64,000 nucleotides of DNA from Desulfovibrio sp. (GCA_022839785.1 JALHJW010000004.1:62001-126000); one strand, 5' to 3'; positions 8,299-17,097 are shown, numbered from the stretch's first letter. Numbers and translations are program-made. Notes: generated by a model not told the origin, from the letters alone.

Positions 8299-9354
8299 TT
8301 ACGCCCTCCCCTGATCGACTTTGGGATGGCGGGCGGCCCAGATCACCACGGCTAGGCTGAGGCCCACGCAGGACAGGAACATGACCACGGTGGAGGGCTC
8401 GGGGTTCACGGGCAGGGTTTGCGGATCGAAGTACTGGGCGAGATAGAGCTGCCGGAGCACGCCGCGCATGGCGGTCATCACGGCCACGGTGGCCACGGCC
8501 GCTCCCGCGGCGGGCATGAGCCGGCCCTTGAAGGCCAGTCCGATGGCGGCCAGGGCTCCGGCGAGGCCCGTCAGGAGCAGGCCCGTGGCGGCCGCGTCGC
8601 CCCCCATGAAGGCGGAGAGCAGGGGACGGGGCAGGGCCATGAGCCACCAGACGCCCCAGACGATCTGGGCCAGGGTGGCCCAGCCGAACCAGTTCAGCCC
8701 CTCGGCGGTCAGCTCCGCGCCGCGCGGGTCGTGCTTTCGTTCGCGGCTGCGGCCGATCATGGCCAGGGCCAGGCCGCCCATGGCCGCGGAGGCGGTGACG
8801 AAGTGCAGCCAGCGGGGGATCAGCGTGGGGTCGTTCCAGGCCAGGAGCGTGCCGTCCGGCTTCTCGAAGTAGCCCTGCCACAGGTCCGGCCGCACCAGAA
8901 GCACGGCGTTGTGGGTCTGGGCCAGGGAGACGCCGAGCAGGAGCAGGCACATCAGCGCCCAGAGGAGGGAGCCCGTGGCCCGGCTCGCGTGCAGGGCGTA
9001 TTTCTGCCGGTAGGCCATGCCGTAGGCGGCCATCACGGCCAGCGTGATGCAGAACCAGTACACGCCCATGAGTACGTTGCTGACATAGAGGAACTGGCCG
9101 TAGAGCACCTGCACGAAGAGCAGGGGGGCCACGCCGATGTTCACCGTCAGGGCGGTCAGGCCCGGGACCATGCCCGCCTGCTGCCCGAGGGCGGGCGTCC
9201 TGCGGCCGGAGCGGGCCAGACCCACGAGACACAGCCCGAGCATGGCGTTCATGAACAGCAGGTGCGCGGCGAATGTCGCGTCGAGCAGCAGCCTGAAGAA
9301 CCACGGCGCGGCGGGGATGGCGTCCGCCGCGGGGATGAGCGCGCTTGGCTCCAT
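8299..9354 (-). CDS. Membrane partner subunit of the bd-like cytochrome complex
   Basis: A 351-residue integral membrane protein with about eight hydrophobic segments and no CxxCH. It lies 3 bp upstream of the octahaem gene and is surely cotranscribed. Helix 1 (RLLLDATFAAHLLFMNAMLG, His30) looks like helix 1 of the downstream subunit, suggesting this is a CydA-related second subunit rather than a classical CydB; that is inference from a short motif. Other histidines (QTHNAVLL, RWLHFVTAS) could bind b-type haem. The ATG at 9354 is the first start, and 245 bp of non-coding sequence precede it. Confidence 0.7.
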   Translation of the reverse strand: MEPSALIPAADAIPAAPWFFRLLLDATFAAHLLFMNAMLGLCLVGLARSGRRTPALGQQAGMVPGLTALTVNIGVAPLLFVQVLYGQFLYVSNVLMGVYWFCITLAVMAAYGMAYRQKYALHASRATGSLLWALMCLLLLGVSLAQTHNAVLLVRPDLWQGYFEKPDGTLLAWNDPTLIPRWLHFVTASAAMGGLALAMIGRSRERKHDPRGAELTAEGLNWFGWATLAQIVWGVWWLMALPRPLLSAFMGGDAAATGLLLTGLAGALAAIGLAFKGRLMPAAGAAVATVAVMTAMRGVLRQLYLAQYFDPQTLPVNPEPSTVVMFLSCVGLSLAVVIWAARHPKVDQGRA

Positions 9355-9380
9355 ACAACGCCCCGGGGTTGCGGTGGTGA

Positions 9381-9400
9381 CTGTGTCGAGCTTTACACGG
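9381..9400. promoter_or_regulatory. Weak GTGT-N8-ACAC dyad upstream of the cytochrome operon
   Basis: Imperfect dyad CTGTGTCGAGCTTTACACGG, 27 bases before the start of the minus-strand cytochrome operon. The GTGT/ACAC half-sites loosely recall Rex- or FNR-type operators, which would suit a respiratory complex, but the match is poor. The rest of the 245-bp gap to rarA shows no clear promoter hexamers. Confidence 0.2.
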
Positions 9401-9598
9401 AGCCCTCGCGGACCGTCAAGGAAGGATGTCCTGCGCGCGGTTTCGCACGGGACGACTGCAGAAGGGGCGGATTTTGCGGAAGACGCGAAGGAACGGGAGC
9501 GCGCCGCGCTGCATCCGGCCTTGCGCCCGGACGCATGCTGCGTGGGGAGCGGATGCCAATGCCGACAGAAAGAGTCTGCATCGCCCCAGCACGACGGG

Positions 9599-10840
9599 TC
9601 AACCCTTGCCGCGGGTGGCCTTCATGCGCAGAATTTTCTGCAGCCAGAGGTTGAGCTTGGCCTCCTGGCCGTGCTCCTTGGCATGGTAGTAGCGGTGTCC
9701 CACGATCTCCTGCGGCAGATAGTCCTGGTCCACCCAGCCGTCGGGGAAGGCGTGCGGGTACTTGTAGCCGCGGCCGAAGCCCCAGTCCTTCTGCAGTTTG
9801 GTGGCGGGGTTGCGCAGGTGCAGGGGCACCGGACGCGGGCCTTCGCGGCGTATCTCCTGCTGCGCCGCGAGATAGGCGGCGTAGGAGGAGTTGCTTTTGG
9901 GCGCAAGCGCCAGATAGACCACGCATTCGGCCAGGGGGATGAAGCCCTCGGGCATGCCCACGAACTCGACGGCCTGCTGCGCGGCCACGGCCAGGGGCAG
10001 GGCGGCCGGATCGGCCAGCCCCACGTCCTCGGAGGCCGAGAGGATCAGGCGGCGCGAGACGAAGCGAGGGTCCTCCCCGCCCTCCAGCATGCAGGCCAGG
10101 TAGTAGAGCGCCGCGTCCGGGTCCGAGCCGCGGATGGACTTGATCATGGCCGAGGCCAGTTCGTAGTGCGTGTCGCCCCCGCGGTCGCCGCGGATGACCA
10201 TCTCGGGCAGGGTCTTGGCCAGTTCGGCCGCGGGCAGCTTCTCGGGCGGCAGCTTGGAGGCGTATTCCACGAGATTGAGCAGGGTGCGCGCGTCGCCGCC
10301 GGACATGGCGGCCAGCATGCGCAGGCTCTCCTCCTCCAACGACAGTCCCAGGGCCTCCGCGCCGCGCCGCGCCACCTCGGCCAGTTCGTCCGGGTCCAGG
10401 GGCCGGAGCCGGAGCACGTGCAACCGGGAAAGGAGCTGTCGCGTGACCGAAAAGGAGGGATTCTCCGTGGTCGTGGCGATGAGCGAAAGCTCGCCGGATT
10501 CGAGGATCGGCAGGAAGAAGTCCTGCTGGGCCTTGGAATAGCGGTGCAGCTCGTCCAGGATGAGGATTTTGAAGCCCTGTATTTCCTTGCGCAGGGCCGC
10601 GAGGCCGGTTTCGGGCGCGGAGATGCGCTTGTAGGGCAGCCCCGAGGCCTTGGCCAGGAGGATGGCGATGGTGGATTTGCCGCAGCCCGGCGGGCCGAAG
10701 AGCAGCATGCTCTGCAGCCTGCCGCCCGAGGCCAGGGCCTGCAGCTTGGCGCGCAGATGCTTCTGGCCGATGAACTCGTCGATGGTCGCGGGCCGCAACC
10801 GTTCGGCCAGGGGGGCGTCGGTGGTCAGGTCGATCTTCAT
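9599..10840 (-). CDS. rarA: AAA+ ATPase RarA/MgsA, replication-associated recombination protein
   Basis: A clamp-loader-like ATPase acting at stalled replication forks. The 413 residues show Walker A GPPGCGKST near residue 48, Walker B ILILDELHR near 95 (usually DEIHR), sensor 1 ATTENPSF and an arginine-finger region SRLHVL, then the MgsA-type C-terminal domain (GGEDPRFVSRR, SEDVGLADP, HLRNPATKL). The ATG at 10840 gives the usual N-terminus PLAERLRPATIDEFIGQ; a start 14 codons upstream is less likely because it would run into rsmE. It lies 16 bp after rsmE in a gcvT-rsmE-rarA run. Confidence 0.93.
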   Translation of the reverse strand: MKIDLTTDAPLAERLRPATIDEFIGQKHLRAKLQALASGGRLQSMLLFGPPGCGKSTIAILLAKASGLPYKRISAPETGLAALRKEIQGFKILILDELHRYSKAQQDFFLPILESGELSLIATTTENPSFSVTRQLLSRLHVLRLRPLDPDELAEVARRGAEALGLSLEEESLRMLAAMSGGDARTLLNLVEYASKLPPEKLPAAELAKTLPEMVIRGDRGGDTHYELASAMIKSIRGSDPDAALYYLACMLEGGEDPRFVSRRLILSASEDVGLADPAALPLAVAAQQAVEFVGMPEGFIPLAECVVYLALAPKSNSSYAAYLAAQQEIRREGPRPVPLHLRNPATKLQKDWGFGRGYKYPHAFPDGWVDQDYLPQEIVGHRYYHAKEHGQEAKLNLWLQKILRMKATRGKG

Positions 10841-10856
10841 GGTGCGCTCCCCCGTC

Positions 10857-11582
10857 TTATCCCGTCGCCAGGGTGCGGGCATGATAGTGCAGCCCCAGGA
10901 CGAGCAGGGCGGCGGTCTCCAGGCGCAACGTGGTGGAGCCCAGGTGGCGCGAGGCGAAGCCCACGGCGCGAAGCGTTTGCGCCTCCTCGTCCTCGAAGCC
11001 GCCCTCCGGGCCGATCACGGCCAGGGTGCGGCCGGAAAGGTCGGCCTGGGTGAGGACCGCGTCCTCCTCGTTCTCCCAGAGCAGCACGCGCGAGGCGAAG
11101 GACGCTCCCAGTCCGGCCAGATCCTGCACGCCGCCCGGCAGCACGGAGAGCGCGGGCAGCCAGGACGCCCCGCACTGTTTGGCCGCGGCCACCAGGGTGT
11201 CGGTCCAGCCAGGCTTGGGCGCATCGGGCACGCGGCCCTGGCTGCGCCGGGCCTGCCAAAAGAGCACGGACTCCGCACCCAGCTCCACGGCCTTCTCCAG
11301 CAGCCAGTCGCGGCGCGAGGCCTTGGAGAAGCCCACGGCCAGGGTCATGCCCTTGGCCGCCTTGGGCGCGTGGCGCAACTCCACCGGCGTGAGCACGGCG
11401 CGACGTTTGTCGGCCTTGGTCACGACGAACAGGCCGTCGCGTCCCATGCCGTCGAAGAGGCGCACCTGCGCGCCGGGAGCGGCGCGCAGCACCGTGAGCA
11501 GGTGCCTGGCCTCGCCGCCCTCAAGCACGAAGGGTTCGCGCCACTTTTCCGGCGGAAGGTAGAAGCCGTCGATGCGGGCCAC
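10857..11582 (-). CDS. rsmE: 16S rRNA (uracil-1498-N3)-methyltransferase RsmE
   Basis: SPOUT methyltransferase that modifies U1498 of 16S rRNA with S-adenosylmethionine. The 241 residues match the family: N-terminal PUA-like part with GGEARHLLTVLR, then KAVELGAESVLFWQ, and the trefoil-knot motifs VIGPEGGFEDEEA and LGSTTLRLETAAL at the C-terminus. One substitution is visible: the usual RS..R stretch reads ARRSQGRVP. gcvT ends 21 bp upstream and rarA begins 16 bp downstream, so it is probably the middle gene of an operon. Confidence 0.94.
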   Translation of the reverse strand: MARIDGFYLPPEKWREPFVLEGGEARHLLTVLRAAPGAQVRLFDGMGRDGLFVVTKADKRRAVLTPVELRHAPKAAKGMTLAVGFSKASRRDWLLEKAVELGAESVLFWQARRSQGRVPDAPKPGWTDTLVAAAKQCGASWLPALSVLPGGVQDLAGLGASFASRVLLWENEEDAVLTQADLSGRTLAVIGPEGGFEDEEAQTLRAVGFASRHLGSTTLRLETAALLVLGLHYHARTLATG

Positions 11583-11603
11583 GTCCCCTTCCTCCGCCCC
11601 TGA

Positions 11604-12689
11604 TCAGGCGGTCTTGGCCCGGGCCGTGCCGCCCTTGTAGAAGGGGAGCTCGGAACGCCGCGCCGGCAGTTCGGCGCGCTGGCCCTTGACCACGAAGGTC
11701 TCGCGTTCGGCGAACTCGGCCTTGACGTAGGCCAGGGCCACGGAGTGCCCCAGGGACGGGGAGAAGACGCCGCTGGTGACCACGCCGCATTCTCGGCCGC
11801 CCGCCGTGAGCACGATGTCGCCGTGGCGCGCGCTGCGGCGGCCGTCGATCTCCAGGGGGACCAGCTTCTCGCGCACATCGGCCAGGGCGTCCTTGCCCAC
11901 GAAGGGCGTCTCCTTGCCCATGAGGAAGCCGTACCCGGCCTCCACCGGGGTGTGCGCCGTGTCCAGGTCCTGGCCGTAAAGCGGATAGCCCAGCTCCAGG
12001 CGCAGGGTGTCGCGTGCGCCGAGTCCCACGGGCTTCACGAAGTCCACGGCCGCGAGCCGCTCCCACAGGGCCTGGGCCTTGCCCCAGGGCAGGTAGAGTT
12101 CGTAACCCAGTTCGCCGGTGTAGCCGGTGCGTGAGACGATCATGGGCGCGCCATCGAAGCTGCTGCGCTCGAAATTGAAATACTTGAGATGGCCCCATTT
12201 CGCGCCCAGGGCCTTTTCCAGGGCCTCAAGGCTGCGCGGTCCCTGCAGGTCGATCTTGGCCGTCTCGGCCGAGACGTTGCGCAGGGACAGGCCGCCCGGC
12301 AGGCGGCTCGCGATCCAGGCGAAGTCGGACTCCTCGCAGGCGCCGTTGACCACCAGCATGTAGTCGTCGCCGCCCAGGCAGTAGACGATGAGGTCGTCGA
12401 GCACGCCGCCCTGCTCGTTCAGCATGAAGCCGTAGCGGCATTTGCCCGCGCCCAGGGTGGCCAGGTTGTGGGTCACGATGCCGTCCAGGGCCGCCAGCGC
12501 GCCCTTGCCCGAGAGCAGGAACTCGCCCATGTGGCAGATGTCGAAAATGGCGGCTTCCTTGCGGGTGTGCTCGTGTTCCTTGATGATGCCTTCGTACTGC
12601 ACCGGCATGCTCCAGCCGGCGAAATCGACCATTTTCGCGCCGTGCGCGGCATGCCAGCCGGACAGGGGCGTTTCCTTCAGTGCGGACAT
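11604..12689 (-). CDS. gcvT: Glycine cleavage system aminomethyltransferase (T protein)
   Basis: Tetrahydrofolate-dependent enzyme that releases ammonia and transfers the methylene group during glycine cleavage. The 361 residues are full length. Visible family motifs are FAGWSMPVQY near the N-terminus, IFDICHMGEF, the folate-binding stretch SRTGYTGELGYELYLPW, and LGARDTLRLELGYPLYG. No gcvH or gcvP lies in the window, so the gene is separated from its partners here. It opens a tight minus-strand run with rsmE and rarA; the ATG gives the standard MSALKETPL start. Confidence 0.95.
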   Translation of the reverse strand: MSALKETPLSGWHAAHGAKMVDFAGWSMPVQYEGIIKEHEHTRKEAAIFDICHMGEFLLSGKGALAALDGIVTHNLATLGAGKCRYGFMLNEQGGVLDDLIVYCLGGDDYMLVVNGACEESDFAWIASRLPGGLSLRNVSAETAKIDLQGPRSLEALEKALGAKWGHLKYFNFERSSFDGAPMIVSRTGYTGELGYELYLPWGKAQALWERLAAVDFVKPVGLGARDTLRLELGYPLYGQDLDTAHTPVEAGYGFLMGKETPFVGKDALADVREKLVPLEIDGRRSARHGDIVLTAGGRECGVVTSGVFSPSLGHSVALAYVKAEFAERETFVVKGQRAELPARRSELPFYKGGTARAKTA

Positions 12690-12783
12690 GGATTCCTCCG
12701 TTATCGTGGCTCGCGTGGCGGACGATTATGCGGGAAAAGGCGCGGAAGGGCAACGTTTGATCAGGCCCCGGCCCGGGCGCGGT

Positions 12784-14535
12784 TCAGAGCACGGCCTGCA
12801 GGGTGTAGCTTTCGATCTTCTCCTGGCGGGTCTTGCGGATGGCGGCGAACTCGTCGAGTTGGGAGATGAGCTTGCGGTACTGGCGGCGGATGTCCTTGCC
12901 GTAGGCCGAGAGGGAGTCTTCGGGAAGCTCGATGTAGTTGCGCTGCACGTAGCGGTCCGAGGTGACGCGCTCCCCGATGCCCAGGACGCCCTGCACCAGC
13001 ACGTCGAAATAGTTGACGATCTCGAACTTGAGGTCGCCCAGGATGTCATTGATGGCCGTGAACTGCTCCAGGTAGGTCAGGGTCTGGCCGCTGCGGCCGC
13101 GGCGTTCGGCCAGGTCCTCCAGAAGCTTCACCTTGCGCGCCTGCTGGATGTAGCTGTAGCGCCGCCAGACCTCCTGGTAGAGGTCGTGCATGGCGTTGAA
13201 GGTCTCGAAGTTGTCCGGGGAGAGCAGGTAGCTGTCCAGGACCTTGAGCACCTTGGCGAAGAACTCGTCCGAATAGCCGATGATGCGCCGCTGGTGCTTG
13301 GTCAGCCAGGTGGAGAGGAACTTCAGCCGCTTCTCGTGGGTGTCGGTGTTGAGGACCACCTCCTGCCGCTTGTAGGTCACCGCGCCCACGTACTCCCCGC
13401 GCACGATGTCGTTCAGGCGCAGGATCATGTTGTAGGAATCCTTGAGGATGTTGATGTCCGTGCGGATCTCGCCGGTGATCGGGTGGATGACCTCCTGGCG
13501 GGTCACGGACAGGGCGCGGTCCTGGCGCACGTTCTTGGCGTTGAACTTGTGCTGGCGGTAGACCGCGCGCAGGATCACGGCGCGCTTCTCGCGGTCCACG
13601 AAGAAACCGCCCTTGTCCAACTCCTCGATGGCTTCCTTCTGGTCCTCCTCGATGCGCACCAGGGCGACCTTCTCCAGGCGCGGGTAGCTCTTGGCCTGGG
13701 GGTGGGAGTAGAGCGTGGTGATGGTGCGGTCGGACTGACCCTGCACGCGCACCAGGAAGCGTTCGCCCATGCGGAACAGGCGGCGCGAGAAGAGGGCCGC
13801 GGCGGTGCGCCGTTCGGAGACGATGGAGAAGCCGTACAGCTCCATGAGGAACTGGTAGACGAAAAGCCGGTTGCGTTCGTAGCGCGCGTGGTCCCCGGAC
13901 GCGAATTTGCCGATGCGCAGGCCGAAGCGTTTGATCTCCGAGTCCAGATCCGCGGGCAGGGAGGCGTAGACGCCCGAGAGGTGGAATTCGCCGTAAGGGT
14001 CCTGGGAAATGACGTGGGCGCGGTCCATCTCCACGAGGTGTTCGAGCAGGGGTGGGTAGTTTTCCAGGTAGCAGATGTCCCGGCCCGCGAAGCGTTCCAG
14101 GAACGCCTCCTGGAATTTCTTGGGGAGCCGGGAGCGCACGGTCTGGATGTTGCGTTCGATGACCGTGTTCTCCAGGGGGCAGGCCTCCCCCGCGAGGTCG
14201 CCGCCGTGGTCCATGATGTTGTAGAGGCGGTCGAACTGGAAGATTTCGTCGAAGGGCTTGACCGGACGGTCGAAAGCCACCAGCAGATAGCCGGGAAGCT
14301 CCTTGAACTCGAACAGTTCGGGCTCGAAGGAGGGCAGGAGGCTGCGGGGATCGACGAGGGGGTAATCCTTGGTTTCGAAAAAAGGCCGCAACAGGCAAAG
14401 GCGGATGTGGACCCAGTCGAGGAAGTCCTTCAACTTGCTTAAGGAGTCGATCCGCCGCAGGTGCTCCACCTCGGCGGACGAGGACCAGCGCAGTTGCGGA
14501 AGCTTGCTGAAGGCGTCTTTCCAGGTGAAGGGCAT
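12784..14535 (-). CDS. Conserved-looking protein of unknown function, 583 residues
   Basis: I do not recognise this protein. It is soluble (no signal peptide, no membrane helix), rich in charged and aromatic residues, and mostly helical by composition, unlike a chance ORF. Local features: FFETKDYPLVDPRSLLPSFEPELFEFKELPGYLLV near residues 52-86 (shown in pieces), RRRTAAALFSRRLFRMGERF-like basic stretch around 240, and repeated aromatic pairs such as YSYIQQARK. No Walker, zinc or redox motif is seen. It has its own upstream promoter candidate (14569-14598) and stands alone between gcvT and the divergent Cys-rich gene. A good target for structure prediction. Confidence 0.75.
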   Translation of the reverse strand: MPFTWKDAFSKLPQLRWSSSAEVEHLRRIDSLSKLKDFLDWVHIRLCLLRPFFETKDYPLVDPRSLLPSFEPELFEFKELPGYLLVAFDRPVKPFDEIFQFDRLYNIMDHGGDLAGEACPLENTVIERNIQTVRSRLPKKFQEAFLERFAGRDICYLENYPPLLEHLVEMDRAHVISQDPYGEFHLSGVYASLPADLDSEIKRFGLRIGKFASGDHARYERNRLFVYQFLMELYGFSIVSERRTAAALFSRRLFRMGERFLVRVQGQSDRTITTLYSHPQAKSYPRLEKVALVRIEEDQKEAIEELDKGGFFVDREKRAVILRAVYRQHKFNAKNVRQDRALSVTRQEVIHPITGEIRTDINILKDSYNMILRLNDIVRGEYVGAVTYKRQEVVLNTDTHEKRLKFLSTWLTKHQRRIIGYSDEFFAKVLKVLDSYLLSPDNFETFNAMHDLYQEVWRRYSYIQQARKVKLLEDLAERRGRSGQTLTYLEQFTAINDILGDLKFEIVNYFDVLVQGVLGIGERVTSDRYVQRNYIELPEDSLSAYGKDIRRQYRKLISQLDEFAAIRKTRQEKIESYTLQAVL

Positions 14536-14568
14536 CGCGTCGTCCGTCGGTTATCTCCCCTTTCGTGC

Positions 14569-14598
14569 GTTCTAGGGTATTGTGTGCGTCGTTGTCAA
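14569..14598 (-). promoter_or_regulatory. Sigma-70-type promoter for the 583-residue gene
   Basis: On the minus strand, TTGACA (14598-14593), an 18-base spacer, and TAGAAC (14574-14569) as the -10 element, 34 bases before the ATG at 14535. The -35 box is perfect and the -10 box matches four of six consensus positions. Confidence 0.45.
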
Positions 14599-14648
14599 AG
14601 CGCAGGGCGCGACTTTGCCGCGGAAGGGCGTTTGGGGCACATGCGGCG

Positions 14649-14678
14649 TTGACACCTCCCGCAGACATTTCCTAAGTG
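14649..14678 (+). promoter_or_regulatory. Possible promoter for the Cys-rich/GAF gene pair
   Basis: TTGACA at 14649-14654, an 18-base spacer, and TAAGTG at 14673-14678. The -35 is perfect and the -10 weak. It lies about 60 bases before the ATG at 14740 and points away from the promoter of the divergent 583-residue gene. Confidence 0.35.
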
Positions 14679-14739
14679 TAGCGGAGCCCGTTTCCGACCT
14701 TCTGCCGGGCGGCGGGACTTCCCCGGGAGACGACTGCGA

Positions 14740-14955
14740 ATGCCAAGCGCCAAGCTCGACAGGTGTCCGCGCGCCAAGACCAACGCGGCCGTGTGCACCT
14801 GCACCTACACCTCCTGCCCGCGCCACGGCCTGTGCTGCGAATGCCTCCACTACCACCGGGGCCGGAACGAACTTCCGGCCTGTTATTTTTCCGAGGCCGA
14901 CGAACGCACCTACAACCGCAGCGTGGAGTTCTTCATCCAACGCTTCAAGAAATAG
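14740..14955 (+). CDS. Cys-rich small protein of the DUF6485 type
   Basis: A 71-residue protein with eight cysteines arranged as C, CTC, C, CCEC and C (CPRAKTNAAVCTCTYTSCPR, then HGLCCECLHYHRG and LPACYFSE), and a His-rich HYHRG. This fits the family annotated as DUF6485, function unknown, and suggests a zinc or iron-sulfur site. The next gene begins 3 bp after its stop, so the two are almost certainly translated from one message. A GAF sensor next door makes a regulatory role possible, but nothing in the sequence proves it. Confidence 0.75.
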   Translation: MPSAKLDRCPRAKTNAAVCTCTYTSCPRHGLCCECLHYHRGRNELPACYFSEADERTYNRSVEFFIQRFKK

Positions 14956-14958
14956 CGC

Positions 14959-15930
14959 ATGCCGGGCCCCATCGTCAGCCAGCAGATTCTGAGCATCGTC
15001 TGCAACGTCTTCGATGCCCATTCCGCTGTGCTGTTCAGGCCCGACGAGGCCGGGCGGGGGTTTGCCGTGGCGGGCTGCTTCAGCCTCTCCGATCACATCA
15101 GGAAGGACGCGATCATCGCTCCGGGCCAGGGCCTGGCCGGCTGGATCATCCGCAACCGGGAGCCGCTCCTGATCAACAATTTCGACCAGAAGCGGGGAGT
15201 GCTGGGCTATTACGCCCAGGGCGAGGAGGGGCGCATCCGGGCCTTTATGGGCTGTCCGCTGGACAACGGCCAGGGCGCGCTCTGTCTGGACAGCATGCGC
15301 ACCTACTCCTTCAGCGCCAAGGATCAGAAGATCCTGCACCAGTTCGCCCAGTTCATCACCGCGCTGGCCGAGGAACGGCGGCGTCTGGTCGCGGACTCCT
15401 CCCTGCAGCGCCACTACGCCGCGGTCCAGGCCGTGACCGCCCTGCGCGCCAAGACGCCGCGCTGGTCCGCCTTTCTCGACGGTTTTTTGGAGATCGTGGG
15501 CGCGGCCGCGGGGTTCTCGACCTGCTTTCTCACGGTGCGCGACGAGTCCGGCCGCCACTATTTCGTCGAGGGGGCCACGCGCCATCCCGTGCGCGGCGCG
15601 GGCCGGGGGCAGGACTACCCCATCGGCAACGGGGCCGTGGGCTGGGTCTTCAAGAACGGCGTGCCCCTGTTTTCCGGGGAGCGGGAGTCGGCCTCACGCA
15701 TGGCGCTGTTCGGCAAGGACGTGGTCACGCCGCCGTTCGCCTCCCTGGTCTGCCTGCCGCTCAACTTCCACCGCCGCACCCGCGGGGTGCTCGTGCTGGC
15801 CGATGAGAGGGCGCTCGTCCTGGGCGACGACCTCAAGTCCTTCCTCACCCTGACGGCGAGCAATCTGGCCCTTTTCCTGGAGAACCTCTCGCTCAAAAAT
15901 CGTTTGACCTCGGCTGCTGGAAAGGAATAA
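14959..15930 (+). CDS. Tandem GAF-domain protein
   Basis: A 323-residue cytoplasmic protein made of two GAF sensor domains (about 5-150 and 165-310). The first shows GQGLAGWIIRNREPLLINNF, typical of GAF cores, and the second DYPIGNGAVGWVFKNGVPLF, the same pattern repeated, so an internal duplication is likely. No output domain (kinase, HTH, GGDEF) is present; it may bind a ligand and act on a partner, perhaps the Cys-rich protein encoded 3 bp upstream. Start ATG at 14959 is the only close one. mreB follows after 67 bp. Confidence 0.85.
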   Translation: MPGPIVSQQILSIVCNVFDAHSAVLFRPDEAGRGFAVAGCFSLSDHIRKDAIIAPGQGLAGWIIRNREPLLINNFDQKRGVLGYYAQGEEGRIRAFMGCPLDNGQGALCLDSMRTYSFSAKDQKILHQFAQFITALAEERRRLVADSSLQRHYAAVQAVTALRAKTPRWSAFLDGFLEIVGAAAGFSTCFLTVRDESGRHYFVEGATRHPVRGAGRGQDYPIGNGAVGWVFKNGVPLFSGERESASRMALFGKDVVTPPFASLVCLPLNFHRRTRGVLVLADERALVLGDDLKSFLTLTASNLALFLENLSLKNRLTSAAGKE

Positions 15931-15997
15931 TACGGCACCGGAGCGAACTCTTCGCGGTTCGGCTCCCCTACTTTACAGATACAAGGGAAAACACCCC

Positions 15998-17023
15998 ATG
16001 TTCCTCAGCAAGATCTTCGGCTTCCTCGGCAAGAACCTGGCCATGGACCTCGGCACGGCCAACTCGCTGCTCTACACGGCCAAGGACGGCATCGTGCTCA
16101 ACGAGCCGTCCGTGGTGGCCATCGACAACCGCGAGGGCAGGATCATCGCCGTGGGCAAGGAGGCCAAGGAGTACATGGGCCGCACCCCGGAGAAGATACG
16201 GGCCATCCGCCCCCTCAAGGACGGCGTCATCGCCGACTTCGAGGTCACGCGCGAGATGATCGCCTTCTTCATCCGCAAGGTGATCACGGGCATGAACATC
16301 GTGAAGCCCAAGATCGTCATCTGCGTTCCCACCGGCATCACCCAGGTGGAGAAGCGCGCGGTCATCGAGTCCGCCCAGCAGGCCGGCGCGCGCGAGGTGC
16401 GTCTGGTGGAGGAGCCTATGGCCGCGGCCATAGGCGCGGGGCTGCCCATCGACCAGCCCGTGGGCAACATGGTCGTGGACATCGGCGGCGGCACCACCGA
16501 GGTGGCGGTCATCTCCCTCTCGGCCATCGCCTACGCGGAGTCCGTGCGCGTGGCGGGCGACGAACTCAACGAAGCCATCCAGCGCTACTTCCAGGACCAA
16601 TTCCAGATGCTCATCGGCGAGAACATGGCCGAGCGCATCAAGATCAACATCGGCTCCGCCTTCCCTCTGGAGGAGCCCCTGACCATGGAGGTCGCGGGCA
16701 AGAACCTGGTCACGGGCACGCCTTCCTCGGTCACGGTCTCGGACGGCCACATCCGCGAGGCCATCCAGGACCCGGTCAACGTCATCGTGCGCGCCACGCG
16801 CACCGCCCTGGAGAAGACCCCGCCCGAACTGGTGGCCGACATCTCCCGCAACGGCCTGCTGCTGGCGGGCGGCGGCGCGCTGCTCAAGGGGCTGGACAGG
16901 CTCATCTCGCGCGAAACGCAGCTGCACGTGATCATCGACGAGGACCCCCTGACCACGGTGGTGCGCGGCACCGGCCGGACCATGTCCGACGAGGTCACCT
17001 ACAAGTCTGTCTTCATCAACTAA
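15998..17023 (+). CDS. mreB: Rod shape-determining protein MreB
   Basis: Bacterial actin that guides lateral wall synthesis. The 341 residues carry the actin-fold phosphate loops: AMDLGTANSLLY near residue 15, VVDIGGGTTEVAV near 160 and LLAGGGALLKGLD near 288, plus the MreB motif VCVPTG (here VICVPTG). The N-terminus is short and amphipathic (MFLSKIFGFLGKNL), suited to membrane binding. An AAGGG ribosome site precedes the ATG. mreC and mreD do not follow; a strong terminator closes the gene at 17045, so mreB is a single transcription unit here. Confidence 0.97.
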   Translation: MFLSKIFGFLGKNLAMDLGTANSLLYTAKDGIVLNEPSVVAIDNREGRIIAVGKEAKEYMGRTPEKIRAIRPLKDGVIADFEVTREMIAFFIRKVITGMNIVKPKIVICVPTGITQVEKRAVIESAQQAGAREVRLVEEPMAAAIGAGLPIDQPVGNMVVDIGGGTTEVAVISLSAIAYAESVRVAGDELNEAIQRYFQDQFQMLIGENMAERIKINIGSAFPLEEPLTMEVAGKNLVTGTPSSVTVSDGHIREAIQDPVNVIVRATRTALEKTPPELVADISRNGLLLAGGGALLKGLDRLISRETQLHVIIDEDPLTTVVRGTGRTMSDEVTYKSVFIN

Positions 17024-17044
17024 CCGGGCCGGGCCCGGGCGGTG

Positions 17045-17080
17045 CACGAAAGGCGGCCCCGGGCCGCCTTTCGTGTTTGC
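17045..17080 (+). terminator. Intrinsic terminator behind mreB
   Basis: A 14-bp stem (CACGAAAGGCGGCC at 17045-17058 against GGCCGCCTTTCGTG at 17062-17075) with a 3-base loop, followed by TTTG. It ends the mreB transcript just before the inositol monophosphatase gene. Confidence 0.75.
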
Positions 17081-17097
17081 AGGGGCAAAGGGAGAGG

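Noticed and set aside
9381..9400. Rex-type operator before the cytochrome operon
   Set aside because: The dyad matches only the outer half-sites; listed as a weak feature and not claimed as Rex.
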